Below are positions 24,121 to 32,849 of a DNA stretch of 64,000 bases, piece after piece; position 1 is the stretch's first letter; every line of letters begins with the position of its first letter. Origin of the DNA: JABFRJ01 sp964389095 (GTDB lineage Bacteria; Pseudomonadota; Alphaproteobacteria; Rhizobiales; Hyphomicrobiaceae); assembly GCA_964389095.1 (NCBI GenBank), contig CAYMEB010000001.1, positions 34,666 through 98,665 on the forward strand, in the 5' to 3' direction. A program made the position numbers and the translations under genes. Below the pieces are notes generated by a model. The model searched no databases, had not been told where the DNA came from, and saw nothing but the letters and a program-made list of their open reading frames with translations.

Positions 24121-25155
24121 ATGCAATCTGGCTGTCTCAGTCGTGAGCCGCGGCGCAGCATCGGATCGATCGGGCCGGTAGAGCCGGCCAATCCGGTCTT
24201 TCTGGCGCCCATGTCCGGCGTTTCCGATCTTCCGTTTCGCCGGGCGGCGCACAGTCTGGGCGCGGGGCTGGTCGTTTCCGAGATGGTCGCCAGCCGCGAA
24301 CTGGTGCAGTCGCGCTCCGACGTTGTGCTCAAGGCGCGCGGCGAGGGCGTGGCCCCCTATGTCATCCAGCTCGTCGGTTGTGAAGTCCCGTGGATGGCCG
24401 AGGGGGCTCGGATCGCGGCCGGGCTCGGTGCCGACATCATCGACATCAACATGGGCTGCCCCTCCCGCGAGGTGACGGGACGCTTGTCGGGGTCGGCGTT
24501 GATGCGGGATCTCGACCATGCGTTGAGCCTGGTCGCGGCCGTAGTCGGCGCCGTCGACGTTCCGGTGACGCTGAAGATGCGCCTGGGCTGGGACGATCGC
24601 TCAAGGAACGCGCCCGAACTCGCGCGGCGTGCACAAGCCGCCGGCGTCAAGCTGGTGACCGTTCATGCCCGGACCCGCCAGCAGTTCTTCAAGGGCTCGG
24701 CGGACTGGTCGCAGGTGCGCGCGGTCGTCGACGCCGTGTCGATCCCCGTCGTCGTCAACGGCGACATCCTCAGCGTCGACGACGCGAAGCAGGCTCTCGC
24801 GCGCTCGGGTGCGCAGGGTGTCATGATCGGGCGGGGTGCCTACGGCGCGCCGTGGATCGCAGGACGCATCGCGCGCGCGATCGCGGGCGAACCATTGAAC
24901 GATGCGCCCGCGCTGAGCGAGCAGGCCGATATCGCCCGCTCTCATCTTGAGGAGATGCTGGTCCACTACGGGCGCGATCTGGGCGGTCGCAATGCGCGCA
25001 AGCACATCGGCTGGTATCTCGCGCGCAGCGGTATGCCGGAGGCCGTCGTACGGGAATGGCGCCAGCGCTTGTGCACTGAGCCCGATCCCGAGGCGGCGAT
25101 CGCGGGTCTCGTCGAATTCTACGATCGAGCCCAGTCGCGGGAGGTCGCGGCATGA
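24121..25155 (+). CDS. dusB: tRNA-dihydrouridine synthase B (NifR3)
   Basis: 344 residues, an FMN TIM barrel. Motifs are NPVFLAPMSGVSDLPFRR, the catalytic Cys in DINMGCPSREVTG, TVHARTRQQFFKGSADW and GVMIGRGAYGAPWI. It reduces specific uridines in tRNA with NADPH. In alphaproteobacteria it was first known as nifR3 because it leads the ntrBC operon, as here: its stop overlaps the ntrB ATG (ATGA). The ATG at 24121 has no strong ribosome site, and the first 20 residues are poorly conserved. Confidence 0.95.
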   Translation: MQSGCLSREPRRSIGSIGPVEPANPVFLAPMSGVSDLPFRRAAHSLGAGLVVSEMVASRELVQSRSDVVLKARGEGVAPYVIQLVGCEVPWMAEGARIAAGLGADIIDINMGCPSREVTGRLSGSALMRDLDHALSLVAAVVGAVDVPVTLKMRLGWDDRSRNAPELARRAQAAGVKLVTVHARTRQQFFKGSADWSQVRAVVDAVSIPVVVNGDILSVDDAKQALARSGAQGVMIGRGAYGAPWIAGRIARAIAGEPLNDAPALSEQADIARSHLEEMLVHYGRDLGGRNARKHIGWYLARSGMPEAVVREWRQRLCTEPDPEAAIAGLVEFYDRAQSREVAA

Positions 25156-26360
25156 AGGGATCTCGGCACAAGGCGACGTCGCAGCGCCGCCCGCCCAAGG
25201 CACAGGAGCCGATTGCGCCCGCGCCGACGCCTGCACCCCAGTCGTTGCCGCCGGTTCCGCAGCGCCGCCACATCGAGCACGACGTGCTGCTTGCGGCGCT
25301 CCCGCACCCGATCTTCGTCGTGGGTGACGACGATCGCATGATCTACGCGAATGCCGCCGCGGAGAGCTTCCTCGCGTCGAGTCAGGCGATGCTCAAGCGG
25401 CTGACGATCGGCGAGATTTTCGCATTCGGCTCACCATTGCTGGCGCTCGTGCAGCAGGTGCGGCGAACACACGCCACGGTGAACGAGTATGGCGTCGACG
25501 TCAGCTTGCCCCGCCTCCATGCCCAGCGTCTCGTCGACGTCTTCGCCGGCATCATGCCCGAGCATCCGGGATTGGTGCTCGTGATGCTGCAGCAGCGATC
25601 GATGGCGCAGATGATCGAACGCCAGTTCACGCACCGCGCGGCCGCGCGTTCGGTGTCGGGGCTGGCGGCGCTGCTCGCTCACGAGATCAAGAATCCCCTG
25701 TCCGGCATCAAGGGCGCGGCGCAGCTTCTGGAGCCGACGCTGGGCGATGAGGATCGTGCCCTCACGCAACTCATCTGCGTGGAGACGGAGCGGATCCGCA
25801 ACCTCGTCGACCGCATGGAGGTGTTCGGCGACGAGCGGCCCTTGCAGAAGGTTCCGGTCAACATCCACGCCATTCTCGATCATGTGAAGCGCCTCGCGAC
25901 CAGCGGCTTTGCCCACGGCATTCGCGTCGTCGAGGAGTATGATCCCTCCCTGCCGCAGATCCCGGCAAACCGCGACAAGCTGGTGCAGGCGTTCCTCAAC
26001 CTCGTGAAGAATGCCGCTGAAGCGCTCGAGGGGACCGGCGAAGGCGCGCGCATCATCCTGCGCACGGCCTTCCGGCCGGGTGTGCGGCTCGCCGTTCCAG
26101 GCACCGGCACGCGGGTCAGCCTGCCTTTCCTCGTCGAGGTCGAGGACAATGGCCCCGGCATCCGTGACGACTTGAAGGCGCACCTGTTCGATCCCTTCGT
26201 CACGACGAAGCGTTCCGGGACAGGATTGGGTCTCGCGCTGGTGGCCAAGATCATCGGCGACCATGGCGGGATCATCGAGTGTGACAGCGTTCCCCGGCGC
26301 ACGGTGTTCCGGGTTCTTCTGCCTATCGCAGACGGCGCGGCAACCGCGCGCAAGGCTTGA
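25152..26360 (+). CDS. ntrB: Nitrogen-regulation sensor kinase NtrB
   Basis: 402 residues, soluble. A Pro/Gln-rich start, a PAS domain (about 38-150, from HDVLLAALPHPIFVVGDDDRM), His in ALLAHEIKNPLSGIKGAAQL (about residue 177), N box LNLVKNAAEAL, G1 VEDNGPGIRDDL, F box FDPFVTTK and G2 SGTGLGLALVAKI. NtrB phosphorylates NtrC under nitrogen limitation and removes the phosphate when PII binds. It overlaps dusB and is followed 14 bases later by ntrC. Confidence 0.95.
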   Translation: MKGSRHKATSQRRPPKAQEPIAPAPTPAPQSLPPVPQRRHIEHDVLLAALPHPIFVVGDDDRMIYANAAAESFLASSQAMLKRLTIGEIFAFGSPLLALVQQVRRTHATVNEYGVDVSLPRLHAQRLVDVFAGIMPEHPGLVLVMLQQRSMAQMIERQFTHRAAARSVSGLAALLAHEIKNPLSGIKGAAQLLEPTLGDEDRALTQLICVETERIRNLVDRMEVFGDERPLQKVPVNIHAILDHVKRLATSGFAHGIRVVEEYDPSLPQIPANRDKLVQAFLNLVKNAAEALEGTGEGARIILRTAFRPGVRLAVPGTGTRVSLPFLVEVEDNGPGIRDDLKAHLFDPFVTTKRSGTGLGLALVAKIIGDHGGIIECDSVPRRTVFRVLLPIADGAATARKA

Positions 26361-26374
26361 CTTGGGAGGCCGCT

Positions 26375-27823
26375 ATGGCCCGTGGCACCGTCCTCATCGC
26401 CGACGACGACAGCGCGATCCGCACCGTGCTCAACCAGGCACTGGTTCGGGCTGGCTATCTGCCGCGCGCGACCGGCAACGCGGCGACCCTGTGGCGCTGG
26501 GTCAGCCAGGGCGAAGGCGACGTGGTGATCACCGACGTGGTGATGCCCGACGAGAACGCCTTCGATCTCATTCCGCGCATCAAGCGCGCGCGGCCGGATC
26601 TGCCCATTATCGTCATGAGCGCTCAGAACACGCTGATGACCGCGCTCACGGCGGCGGAAAAGGGCGCATTCGAATACCTGCCCAAGCCGTTCGATCTGTC
26701 CGAGCTGGTAGGCGTGGTCGGCCGGGCGCTGGCCGATACCGGTCGCAAAGCGCGGGCGAGCGCGATGGAGCCTGCGGGGGAAGAGCTGCCGCTGATCGGC
26801 CGGTCGATGGCGATGCAGGAGATCTATCGTGCGCTTGCGCGGCTCACGCAGACCGATCTCACGGTCATGATCACAGGTGAAAGCGGCACTGGAAAAGAGC
26901 TCGTCGCACGCGTGCTGCACAATTTCGGAAAACGAAAGAACGGCGCGTTCGTCGCCCTCAACATGGCCGCGATCCCACGCGAGCTGATCGAAAGCGAGCT
27001 TTTCGGTCACGAGAAGGGCTCTTTCACCGGCGCCCAGGCGCGAACGGAGGGCCGCTTCGCGCAGGCGGAGGGTGGCACACTGTTTCTCGATGAAATCGGC
27101 GACATGCCGATGGAGGCCCAGACGCGCTTGCTGCGTGTCCTGCAGGAGGGCGAGTACACGACGGTCGGCGGCCGTACGCCGATCAAGACGAATGTGCGCA
27201 TCATCGCGGCCACCCACCGGGACCTTCGCGCGCAGATTCAGCAGGGGCTTTTCCGCGAGGATCTCTTTTATCGCCTCAACGTCGTTCCCGTGCGCTTGCC
27301 GCCGCTGCGCGAGCGCGCGGACGACATCGGTGATCTCGTGCGCCATTTCCTGCGCCAGAGCATGCGCGCCGGGCTCGGACAGAAGACGATCGAGACGGCC
27401 GCCGTCGACGTGCTCAAGAAGCACGATTGGCCGGGAAATGTCCGCGAGCTGGAAAACCTCGTGCGCCGGCTGGTCGCGCTGCAGCCGGAGGACCTCATTA
27501 CGGCCCAGATGGTGGAAACTCAGCTTGCCGCGTCGCGGCCGCCGGCCCCGGTCGTGCAGGGCAGCACCGAGGCGCGATCACTTTCCGAGGCCGTGGAGAT
27601 GCACCTGACGCGCTATTTCGCAAGTTTCAACGGTGGTCTGCCCCCGGCCGGCCTCTATGACCGTATTCTGGCCGACGTCGAGCGCCCGCTTCTCGTCGCG
27701 GCACTGACCGCGACCCGGGGCAATCAGATCAAGGCCGCGGATCTGCTCGGCCTCAATCGAAATACTTTGCGCAAGAAAGTGCGCGATCTCGACATTCAGG
27801 TCTTCCGCGGCGCCATGGGGTGA
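26375..27823 (+). CDS. ntrC: Nitrogen-regulation sigma-54 activator NtrC
   Basis: 482 residues with the standard order: receiver (acid pocket ADDDS, D54 in ITDVVMPDENAF, Lys in YLPKPFD), AAA+ domain (Walker A GESGTGKEL, Walker B GTLFLDEIGDM, arginine finger LFYRLNVVPVRLPPLRER) and a C-terminal Fis-type HTH (KAADLLGLNRNTLRKKVRDL). The sigma-54 contact loop reads GSFTGA rather than GAFTGA. It activates nitrogen-assimilation promoters. The ATG at 26375 follows GGGAGG. A strong terminator ends the operon; ntrYX does not follow here. Confidence 0.96.
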   Translation: MARGTVLIADDDSAIRTVLNQALVRAGYLPRATGNAATLWRWVSQGEGDVVITDVVMPDENAFDLIPRIKRARPDLPIIVMSAQNTLMTALTAAEKGAFEYLPKPFDLSELVGVVGRALADTGRKARASAMEPAGEELPLIGRSMAMQEIYRALARLTQTDLTVMITGESGTGKELVARVLHNFGKRKNGAFVALNMAAIPRELIESELFGHEKGSFTGAQARTEGRFAQAEGGTLFLDEIGDMPMEAQTRLLRVLQEGEYTTVGGRTPIKTNVRIIAATHRDLRAQIQQGLFREDLFYRLNVVPVRLPPLRERADDIGDLVRHFLRQSMRAGLGQKTIETAAVDVLKKHDWPGNVRELENLVRRLVALQPEDLITAQMVETQLAASRPPAPVVQGSTEARSLSEAVEMHLTRYFASFNGGLPPAGLYDRILADVERPLLVAALTATRGNQIKAADLLGLNRNTLRKKVRDLDIQVFRGAMG

Positions 27824-27862
27824 GCACGGCATTCTCTCGCGTGTCTTTCGGCCCCAGCAATA

Positions 27863-27888
27863 AAAAAGCCCGCGATTGCGGGCTTTTT
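27863..27888. terminator. Bidirectional rho-independent terminator
   Basis: An 11-bp stem AAAAAGCCCGC / GCGGGCTTTTT with a GATT loop, between the convergent ntrC and H-NS-family genes. T tracts follow in both directions, so it should stop both. Confidence 0.93.
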
Positions 27889-27916
27889 CGTATCGGCGCT
27901 GTCTGCGTCACGATGC

Positions 27917-28237
27917 TCAGACGGTGAAATCCTGGAGCTTTCCGCCCTTGGCCAGCTTGGCGACGAGCCAGCGCGGCTGGCGTCCGCGACCGGTCCAGGT
28001 CTCGGATTTGTTGTCCGGATTGATGTACTTGATGGCGACCTTGCCACCGCGCCCTTTGCCGCGCGCATTGGGGAAAATATCGCCGATCGTGAAGCCTTCG
28101 GACTCCAGCATGCCCTCGATCTTCTCGCGCAGCTCGGTCTTGCGATCCTCTTTCTTGCGAGCCATCGCGCTACGGAGCTTCGTCTCCATCTCGTTTAGCT
28201 CTTTCCAAGAAAGGCTGTCGTACTTGATCGCGGCCAT
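27917..28237 (-). CDS. H-NS-family nucleoid-associated protein
   Basis: 106 residues. The N-terminal half (about 8-50) is a charged coiled coil (ELNEMETKLRSAMARKKEDR) for oligomerisation; the C-terminal half has KVAIKYINPDNKSETWTGRGRQPRW, the H-NS DNA-binding core in which the GRGRQP loop enters the minor groove of AT-rich DNA. It should silence AT-rich genes and shape the chromosome. A GGAG ribosome site precedes the ATG. Its own upstream region is among the most AT-rich parts of the window, consistent with autoregulation (inference). Confidence 0.93.
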   Translation of the reverse strand: MAAIKYDSLSWKELNEMETKLRSAMARKKEDRKTELREKIEGMLESEGFTIGDIFPNARGKGRGGKVAIKYINPDNKSETWTGRGRQPRWLVAKLAKGGKLQDFTV

Positions 28238-28935
28238 CAGGTCGTCTCCTGGATTTTTTGAAGGGGCGGCACATGCTGCGCCGAAACTATTCGAAGCTTC
28301 GTCTAGCTCCCCTCGGGAAACTACACAACTCTATATTACCAGATCCCTAACACATTAGAATTGCAATGTCTTTACAGGGTAGTTGCGCGGGAGAACAAGA
28401 ATTCGCCACCAGACGTTGTACTTTATGGCAATGCCCAGCGCCTGGTGATTATCGTATGGGCACGGCGCGAGTGTGTCGGTAAATGCGCCGTCGGCTAAAT
28501 ATCCGGAATATCGGGCGCCGGATGTCCCACGAGTCATTGATTTGAACGCCGTCCCCCTCGACGGATTATGAAGCCGGAAATCGACGCGCCCGGTGAGGGG
28601 TGCACGAATGTCCAAATGCGATCCTGCAACGATAAGTGCGCCCTTATCCGACCTGGCGGGCTCGGTGAGTTGATTGCGACGAGCTAGGCTGCGGAGCATG
28701 TCTCGTATTCAATCCCGCCTGTCTGGCCTGAACGGCCACGAGGCCGTGGTGACGCCCCAAGCGTCTGCATGGGCGTGAACGTCGCGCCGTAGGTATGGTC
28801 CCGCGCGTCGCGTGGGTTCCTGGCTTCCGCGCCCGGATTGTGATCTAATGTTCGTATTCGTCGCGGTGGACGCGTTTCACGTCCCGCGAGAAATCTGCAG
28901 ACAGTATGGCCTGTTGGCGACCAAGGAGATCCAGA
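28238..28935. other. AT-richer gap between the H-NS-family gene and a phasin-like gene
   Basis: About 700 bases. The stretch near 28300-28520 is visibly richer in A and T than its surroundings. A leftward frame at 28355-28699 could encode 114 residues but has no recognisable motif, weak ribosome site and codon use unlike the neighbours; I do not call it a gene. A tRNA-like T-arm string (TATTCAATCCCGCC) near 28710 is not backed by the rest of a tRNA. It may be a remnant of acquired DNA or a long leader. Confidence 0.5.
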
Positions 28936-29406
28936 ATGGCCATGAAGACACCGTTCGACGGCGCCTTTCCTCCTGGTCTGAGCGAGGACGCGAAACAGGC
29001 TGCCCTTTCGGCACTCGAGGCAATGGCGGATTGGCGCTCGGAGATGACGGCGACCACCGAGCGGCAGAATGCCCGGGTAGCCGAGAAAATGGCTGCTGCG
29101 GCGAAGGCGCTGGGCTGGCCGGCCGAGATCGTCGATGCAACTCGGTCGCACATGCAGGCGGCGTCGAAGATGCAGGTTGAAATGATGGATCAGATGATGG
29201 CGGTGTGGAAGGAGCAACTCCGCCACCCCGACCCGGCTGCGGCGGTCAAGTCGATGATGTCGCGGATGTCCGCTGGAGGCCTGCCGGGCATGATGCCGGG
29301 CGCCGACGGCATGGCCAACCCGATGCAGTTCTGGATGCAGGTCGGCGAGCAGTGGCAGAAGAATTGGCTCTCTGTCCTGCAGTCGATGAGCGGCGCCAAG
29401 AAGTAG
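28936..29406 (+). CDS. Methionine-rich helical protein, phasin-like
   Basis: 156 residues, almost all helical and unusually rich in Met (for example QVEMMDQMMAVWKEQL and SMMSRMSAGGLPGMMPGADG). The end reads QFWMQVGEQWQKNWLSVLQS, an amphipathic aromatic pattern like that of phasins and PhaE-type proteins that coat polyhydroxyalkanoate granules. That link is inference; I cannot name a family. The ATG at 28936 follows a strong AAGGAG. No pha gene lies nearby. A hairpin with TCTTT follows the stop. Confidence 0.7.
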   Translation: MAMKTPFDGAFPPGLSEDAKQAALSALEAMADWRSEMTATTERQNARVAEKMAAAAKALGWPAEIVDATRSHMQAASKMQVEMMDQMMAVWKEQLRHPDPAAAVKSMMSRMSAGGLPGMMPGADGMANPMQFWMQVGEQWQKNWLSVLQSMSGAKK

Positions 29407-29447
29407 GTTCAGGTCCGATCTAACTTCCGCCGTTTCGCACCCGGCCC

Positions 29448-29480
29448 GGCGTCCTGAGGCGGCGAGCCGGACGCCTCTTT
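29448..29480 (+). terminator. Probable terminator of the phasin-like gene
   Basis: GGCGTCC and GGACGCC pair (7 bp) around a 14-base loop and are followed by TCTTT, about 40 bases after the stop. Confidence 0.5.
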
Positions 29481-29512
29481 CGCCCCCATGCGGCCGGGCC
29501 GGTGACTTGCGG

Positions 29513-30415
29513 CTACGCCTTGTCCGGCGAAGGCACGATCACGGCGACGCGCCCGCCCCCGCGTCTGATGCTCAACGGAGTGGTGCCGAAGTCGTCGCCG
29601 TCGATCTGCGCCGGCACCGGCGCATCCGCGTCTACGTCGACGCGCTCGCAATCGATGAACCCGACATCGTCGGCGCCCGAGGCGGCCTTGGATGCATGGC
29701 GCCCCGTGGCGATCGCGATCAGTTGCCCGATCAGGTGGGTCCGGGAGCGGCTCCGGAAGACGATGGCCTGCAGCCCGCTCTGGCGCAGGTGCATTCCGGG
29801 CGTGATGACGAATCCGCCTCCGAAATGCCTGGCGTTGGTCACCACGACCCAGGTCGCCGTGGTGCTCTGCGCGTCTATGGTGACACGCAGAAGATCGAGC
29901 GGTCGGGCCAGCGTCCGCAACGTCGGCATCACATAGGCTGTCTTCCCGAGCCAGTTCTTGATGCCGTGGTCGAGGCCCGCGACGATCCGGCCATCGAAGC
30001 CGGCTCCCGCCATCAGCAGAAACGGCTCGCCGTTGGCCGTCGCCATGTCGACGTGCTCGACGGGGCCGTTGAGCAGCATCTCGGCGATGAGTTTTGCCCG
30101 CCTGCGGGGCAGCGCCAGCTCATGAGAGAGGACATTGCCTGTCCCGAGCGGGATGACGCCGAGAGCCTGTCCGCTGTCGCGTACTGCGGCTGCCACTTGG
30201 CGGATGGTGCCGTCGCCTCCGGCCGCGACCAGCGCATCGAATTGGCCTGAGCGGGCGGCGGCGACGCAGTCGGCGCGGGCTGCCTCGCTCGATGTGGCTG
30301 TGCAGTGCACGACCTCAGCCTTCGCGGCCTCCAGTTCGCGTACGACGCGCTCGAGAGCTGCGGCGCGCGAGCGACCCGCGACGGGATTGTAGACGAGGTA
30401 GAAGCGGCGACGCAT
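29513..30415 (-). CDS. Diacylglycerol kinase-family lipid kinase
   Basis: 300 residues. The catalytic fold shows YNPVAGRSRA, the nucleotide loop AAGGDGTIRQVAAAV and IPLGTGNVLSHEL; the second half has MAGAGFDGRIVAGLD, ARHFGGGFVITPGMHLRQSG and a QIDGDDFG end. The enzyme phosphorylates diacylglycerol, sphingoid bases or a related lipid at the inner membrane face. The ATG at 30415 was chosen because the family begins with xxFYLVYNPVAG at this point, although the frame stays open upstream. Confidence 0.9.
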   Translation of the reverse strand: MRRRFYLVYNPVAGRSRAAALERVVRELEAAKAEVVHCTATSSEAARADCVAAARSGQFDALVAAGGDGTIRQVAAAVRDSGQALGVIPLGTGNVLSHELALPRRRAKLIAEMLLNGPVEHVDMATANGEPFLLMAGAGFDGRIVAGLDHGIKNWLGKTAYVMPTLRTLARPLDLLRVTIDAQSTTATWVVVTNARHFGGGFVITPGMHLRQSGLQAIVFRSRSRTHLIGQLIAIATGRHASKAASGADDVGFIDCERVDVDADAPVPAQIDGDDFGTTPLSIRRGGGRVAVIVPSPDKA

Positions 30416-30543
30416 TGCTGATCCGAACTGTCTGCGGCGAGCGCCTGGGGATCGCGAGCCGTTTGTCACAAAGACTGGTGAGTAGCGAGGGCGATGTCGC
30501 TGCGTCAAGCACGGCCCGCACGAGCCGGACGCTCGCGCGCAGT

Positions 30544-31038
30544 TCAGCGCACGAGCGCCATCATATGGTCGTCGTGGTACGTGTCGCCGATCCTCACCAC
30601 GCGCCGGCGCGTGCCTTCCACGACGAAACCGTGCTTGAGGTAAAGTGCCTGAGCGCGGACGTTGTCGGTGAACACCAGCAATTGAACGCGGCCGAGCCCG
30701 CGGGTCCATGCGGCGGATACGGCGCTCGCCAGCAGGCGGCTGCCCAATCCCCGGCCGCGATGGCTCTCGGCGATGCCCATGCCCAGGGTGCCGACGTGGG
30801 CGACGGTCGGCCGGTCGGCCGTGGTGACGATGTCACACCAGCCGACCACCTCTTGCTTCTCGACAGCGAGCAACATGACGTCTCGGCGGTCGCGAATGCC
30901 GGATACGAAGGCTCGCGTCTGCTCGATCGGGGGCGCTTCAACCATGGCGAGATAGCGCCGTTCGGCGGCGACGGCATCGAGGAGGCGATGATAGCCCTCG
31001 ATGTCGTCATTGCCGACAGGCCGTATCTGCACGGTCAC
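30544..31038 (-). CDS. GNAT-family N-acetyltransferase
   Basis: 164 residues. The acetyl-CoA site is GIAESHRGRGLGSRLLASAV (about 94-113), with a TLGMGI strand before and LLVFTDNVRAQALYLKHGFVVEGTRR after. The substrate (amino acid, drug or protein N-terminus) cannot be told. Start is a GTG at 31038 with no better option. It lies downstream of the parvulin gene, by about 90 bases. Confidence 0.88.
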   Translation of the reverse strand: MTVQIRPVGNDDIEGYHRLLDAVAAERRYLAMVEAPPIEQTRAFVSGIRDRRDVMLLAVEKQEVVGWCDIVTTADRPTVAHVGTLGMGIAESHRGRGLGSRLLASAVSAAWTRGLGRVQLLVFTDNVRAQALYLKHGFVVEGTRRRVVRIGDTYHDDHMMALVR

Positions 31039-31127
31039 GAGCGCGCCCCGCGTCTCGGGCGGCCGAACCGCCCGGTCGTTTCAGCCGTTACGCCGGACTT
31101 GGGGAACGCGGCGCAATGAGGCAGCGG

Positions 31128-32006
31128 TTACTGCTTCTTCGGCGCCGCCGCCTTTTCGGCTTCGACCGACTTCTTGATCTCGTCGTCGATGTACTCGATC
31201 TTTGCCTTGCCGCGCAGCTCTGTACCCATCGCCTGCGCCTTTTGGTGGATCAGGGAGGTGAGAATGCGGTCCTTGACGGTCTCGAACGCAGGCGCGCCGC
31301 GTTCGCGCTTGTCGTCGAGGCGGATCAGGTGCCAGCCGAACTGGCTCTGAACCGGCGCGGAGACTTCACCCTTTGCAAGCTTGAAGGCCGCTTCCTCGAA
31401 CTGGGGCACCATCTGGCCACGCCCGAAGAATCCCAGATCGCCGCCGTTGTCCTTGGAACCAGGGTCCTTGGAGTTCTCTTTCGCCAGCGCTGCGAAATCT
31501 CCGCCGGCCTTGAGCTTGGCCGCGATCTCGTCGGCCTTCTCCTTGCTCTCGACCAGGATATGGCGCGCGCTGACCTCCGGTTCCGGCTTAATCTGCTTGA
31601 CCTGTTCGTCGTAGAAGGCCTTGGCGTCGGCGTCCTTCACGGCGCCGCGGATGCTGGTCTCGAAGTAGAGATCGCGCAGAGCGCGCGTGCGCCAATAGGC
31701 CATGCGCGCCTCGAATGCCGGCCCCGCGGCCAGTTTCGCACCCTCGGCCGCCTCGGCGAAGATCTGGTTCTCGATCACGTACTCGAGCAGCACGCGCTTG
31801 CGAGCCTGCTCGGGGATCTGCGCCAGCTCGGCACCGATTTCGGCGTCGGCGAGCTTGAGGTCGGCGTCGGTGATGGTGCGGCCATTGACCTTGGCGACGG
31901 CGTTGGACTGCGCTGCGGCGAGCCCAGGACCGACGCACGCGAGCAGGCCGGCGAGGGCTGCGGCAGGCAGCGACCGACGCAGAGTGGGTCTTCTGGAAAG
32001 TGTCAC
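31128..32006 (-). CDS. Periplasmic parvulin-type peptidyl-prolyl isomerase
   Basis: 292 residues. The signal peptide is about residues 1-33 (cut near AAA-QS); a SurA/PrsA-like N-domain follows with NGRTITDADLKLADAEIG and a tail of helices; the rotamase core (about 140-240) has SARHILVESKEKADEI, GGDLGFFGRGQMVPQFEEAAF and FGWHLIRLDDKRE. It folds outer-membrane or secreted proteins. The C-terminus ends in a Lys/Ala-rich tail. Start is a GTG at 32006. It is divergent from hpt. Confidence 0.92.
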   Translation of the reverse strand: MTLSRRPTLRRSLPAAALAGLLACVGPGLAAAQSNAVAKVNGRTITDADLKLADAEIGAELAQIPEQARKRVLLEYVIENQIFAEAAEGAKLAAGPAFEARMAYWRTRALRDLYFETSIRGAVKDADAKAFYDEQVKQIKPEPEVSARHILVESKEKADEIAAKLKAGGDFAALAKENSKDPGSKDNGGDLGFFGRGQMVPQFEEAAFKLAKGEVSAPVQSQFGWHLIRLDDKRERGAPAFETVKDRILTSLIHQKAQAMGTELRGKAKIEYIDDEIKKSVEAEKAAAPKKQ

Positions 32007-32207
32007 AGGGCGTTTCTCGAATGATGATCAATCTTGATGCAGACGCGATCCGCGGGCCTCATTAGCGGCCGGTCCGAGTGTTGCCAAGTTAACTTTCCTT
32101 GAGGCTATCCTGTGGCGGGTCGTGCTAGATTCGTTCTCCTGGCCGTGCCGTTCGCCTCCTCTGACAGGGGCCGCGCGACCGCGAGCCTGGCAGGAACCGG
32201 AGCAGTC

Positions 32208-32753
32208 ATGACACAGGACGCCTCCCAAGAACGTGTCGAGGTCATCTTCTCGGCCGATCAGATCGCCGAGAGGGTTCAGTCCCTGGCCAAGGACATTGCC
32301 GCCACCGCGTCCGGCAGTCTCCTGGTGATCCCGATCCTGAAAGGAAGTTTCGTCTTCGCGGCCGACCTGATCCGCGCGCTCCATACCGCCGGGCTGGCGC
32401 CCGAGGTGGATTTCATGACCTTGTCGAGCTACCGGAAGGATACGGCGTCCTCCGGGAAGGTCACGATCACTCGGGACATCGAGACTGACGTTCGCGGCCG
32501 TGACGTTCTGATCGTCGACGATATCCTGGAATCCGGCCGCACGCTGGCGTTCGCCAAGGACTTGATCTCGGCGCGCGGGTCCCTGCGGGTGCGCACCTGC
32601 GTTCTGCTCGACAAGAGGTCGACGCGCGCAGTCTCGGTCGAAGCCGACTTCAAGGCTTTCGACTGCCCGAAGGTCTTTGCCGTGGGTTATGGTATGGACG
32701 TAGCGCACCGTTTCCGGGAGCTGCCGTTCGTGGGGCATCTGGTCCGGAAGTGA
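32208..32753 (+). CDS. hpt: Hypoxanthine phosphoribosyltransferase
   Basis: 181 residues. The PRPP-binding loop is VLIVDDILESGRTL (about 99-112), the flexible loop SSYRKDTASSGKV and the start IFSADQIAERV fit Hpt; PILKGSFVFAADLI lies between. It salvages hypoxanthine (and guanine) to the nucleotide in the cytosol. The ATG at 32208 follows a GGAG site, and the frame upstream is not conserved. A CpdR-like gene follows about 100 bases later. Confidence 0.92.
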   Translation: MTQDASQERVEVIFSADQIAERVQSLAKDIAATASGSLLVIPILKGSFVFAADLIRALHTAGLAPEVDFMTLSSYRKDTASSGKVTITRDIETDVRGRDVLIVDDILESGRTLAFAKDLISARGSLRVRTCVLLDKRSTRAVSVEADFKAFDCPKVFAVGYGMDVAHRFRELPFVGHLVRK

Positions 32754-32849
32754 CGGAGCTGGCCGGCATGTGCGGGCGAGAGTGGCAGGTCCAGTGGCGG
32801 CAAGACGGGCGCATCTGGCGCTGAGATCACGGGTGCAAGGAGGGTAGCG

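Noticed and set aside
25880..27424. A 514-residue leftward frame opposite ntrB and ntrC
   Set aside because: Antisense to canonical ntrBC and rich in Arg/His without domains.
28355..28699. A 114-residue leftward frame in the AT-richer gap
   Set aside because: No motif, weak ribosome site, codon use unlike neighbours; possible but not supported.
28700..28730. A tRNA T-arm-like string near 28710
   Set aside because: No acceptor stem, anticodon arm or CCA end can be fitted around it.
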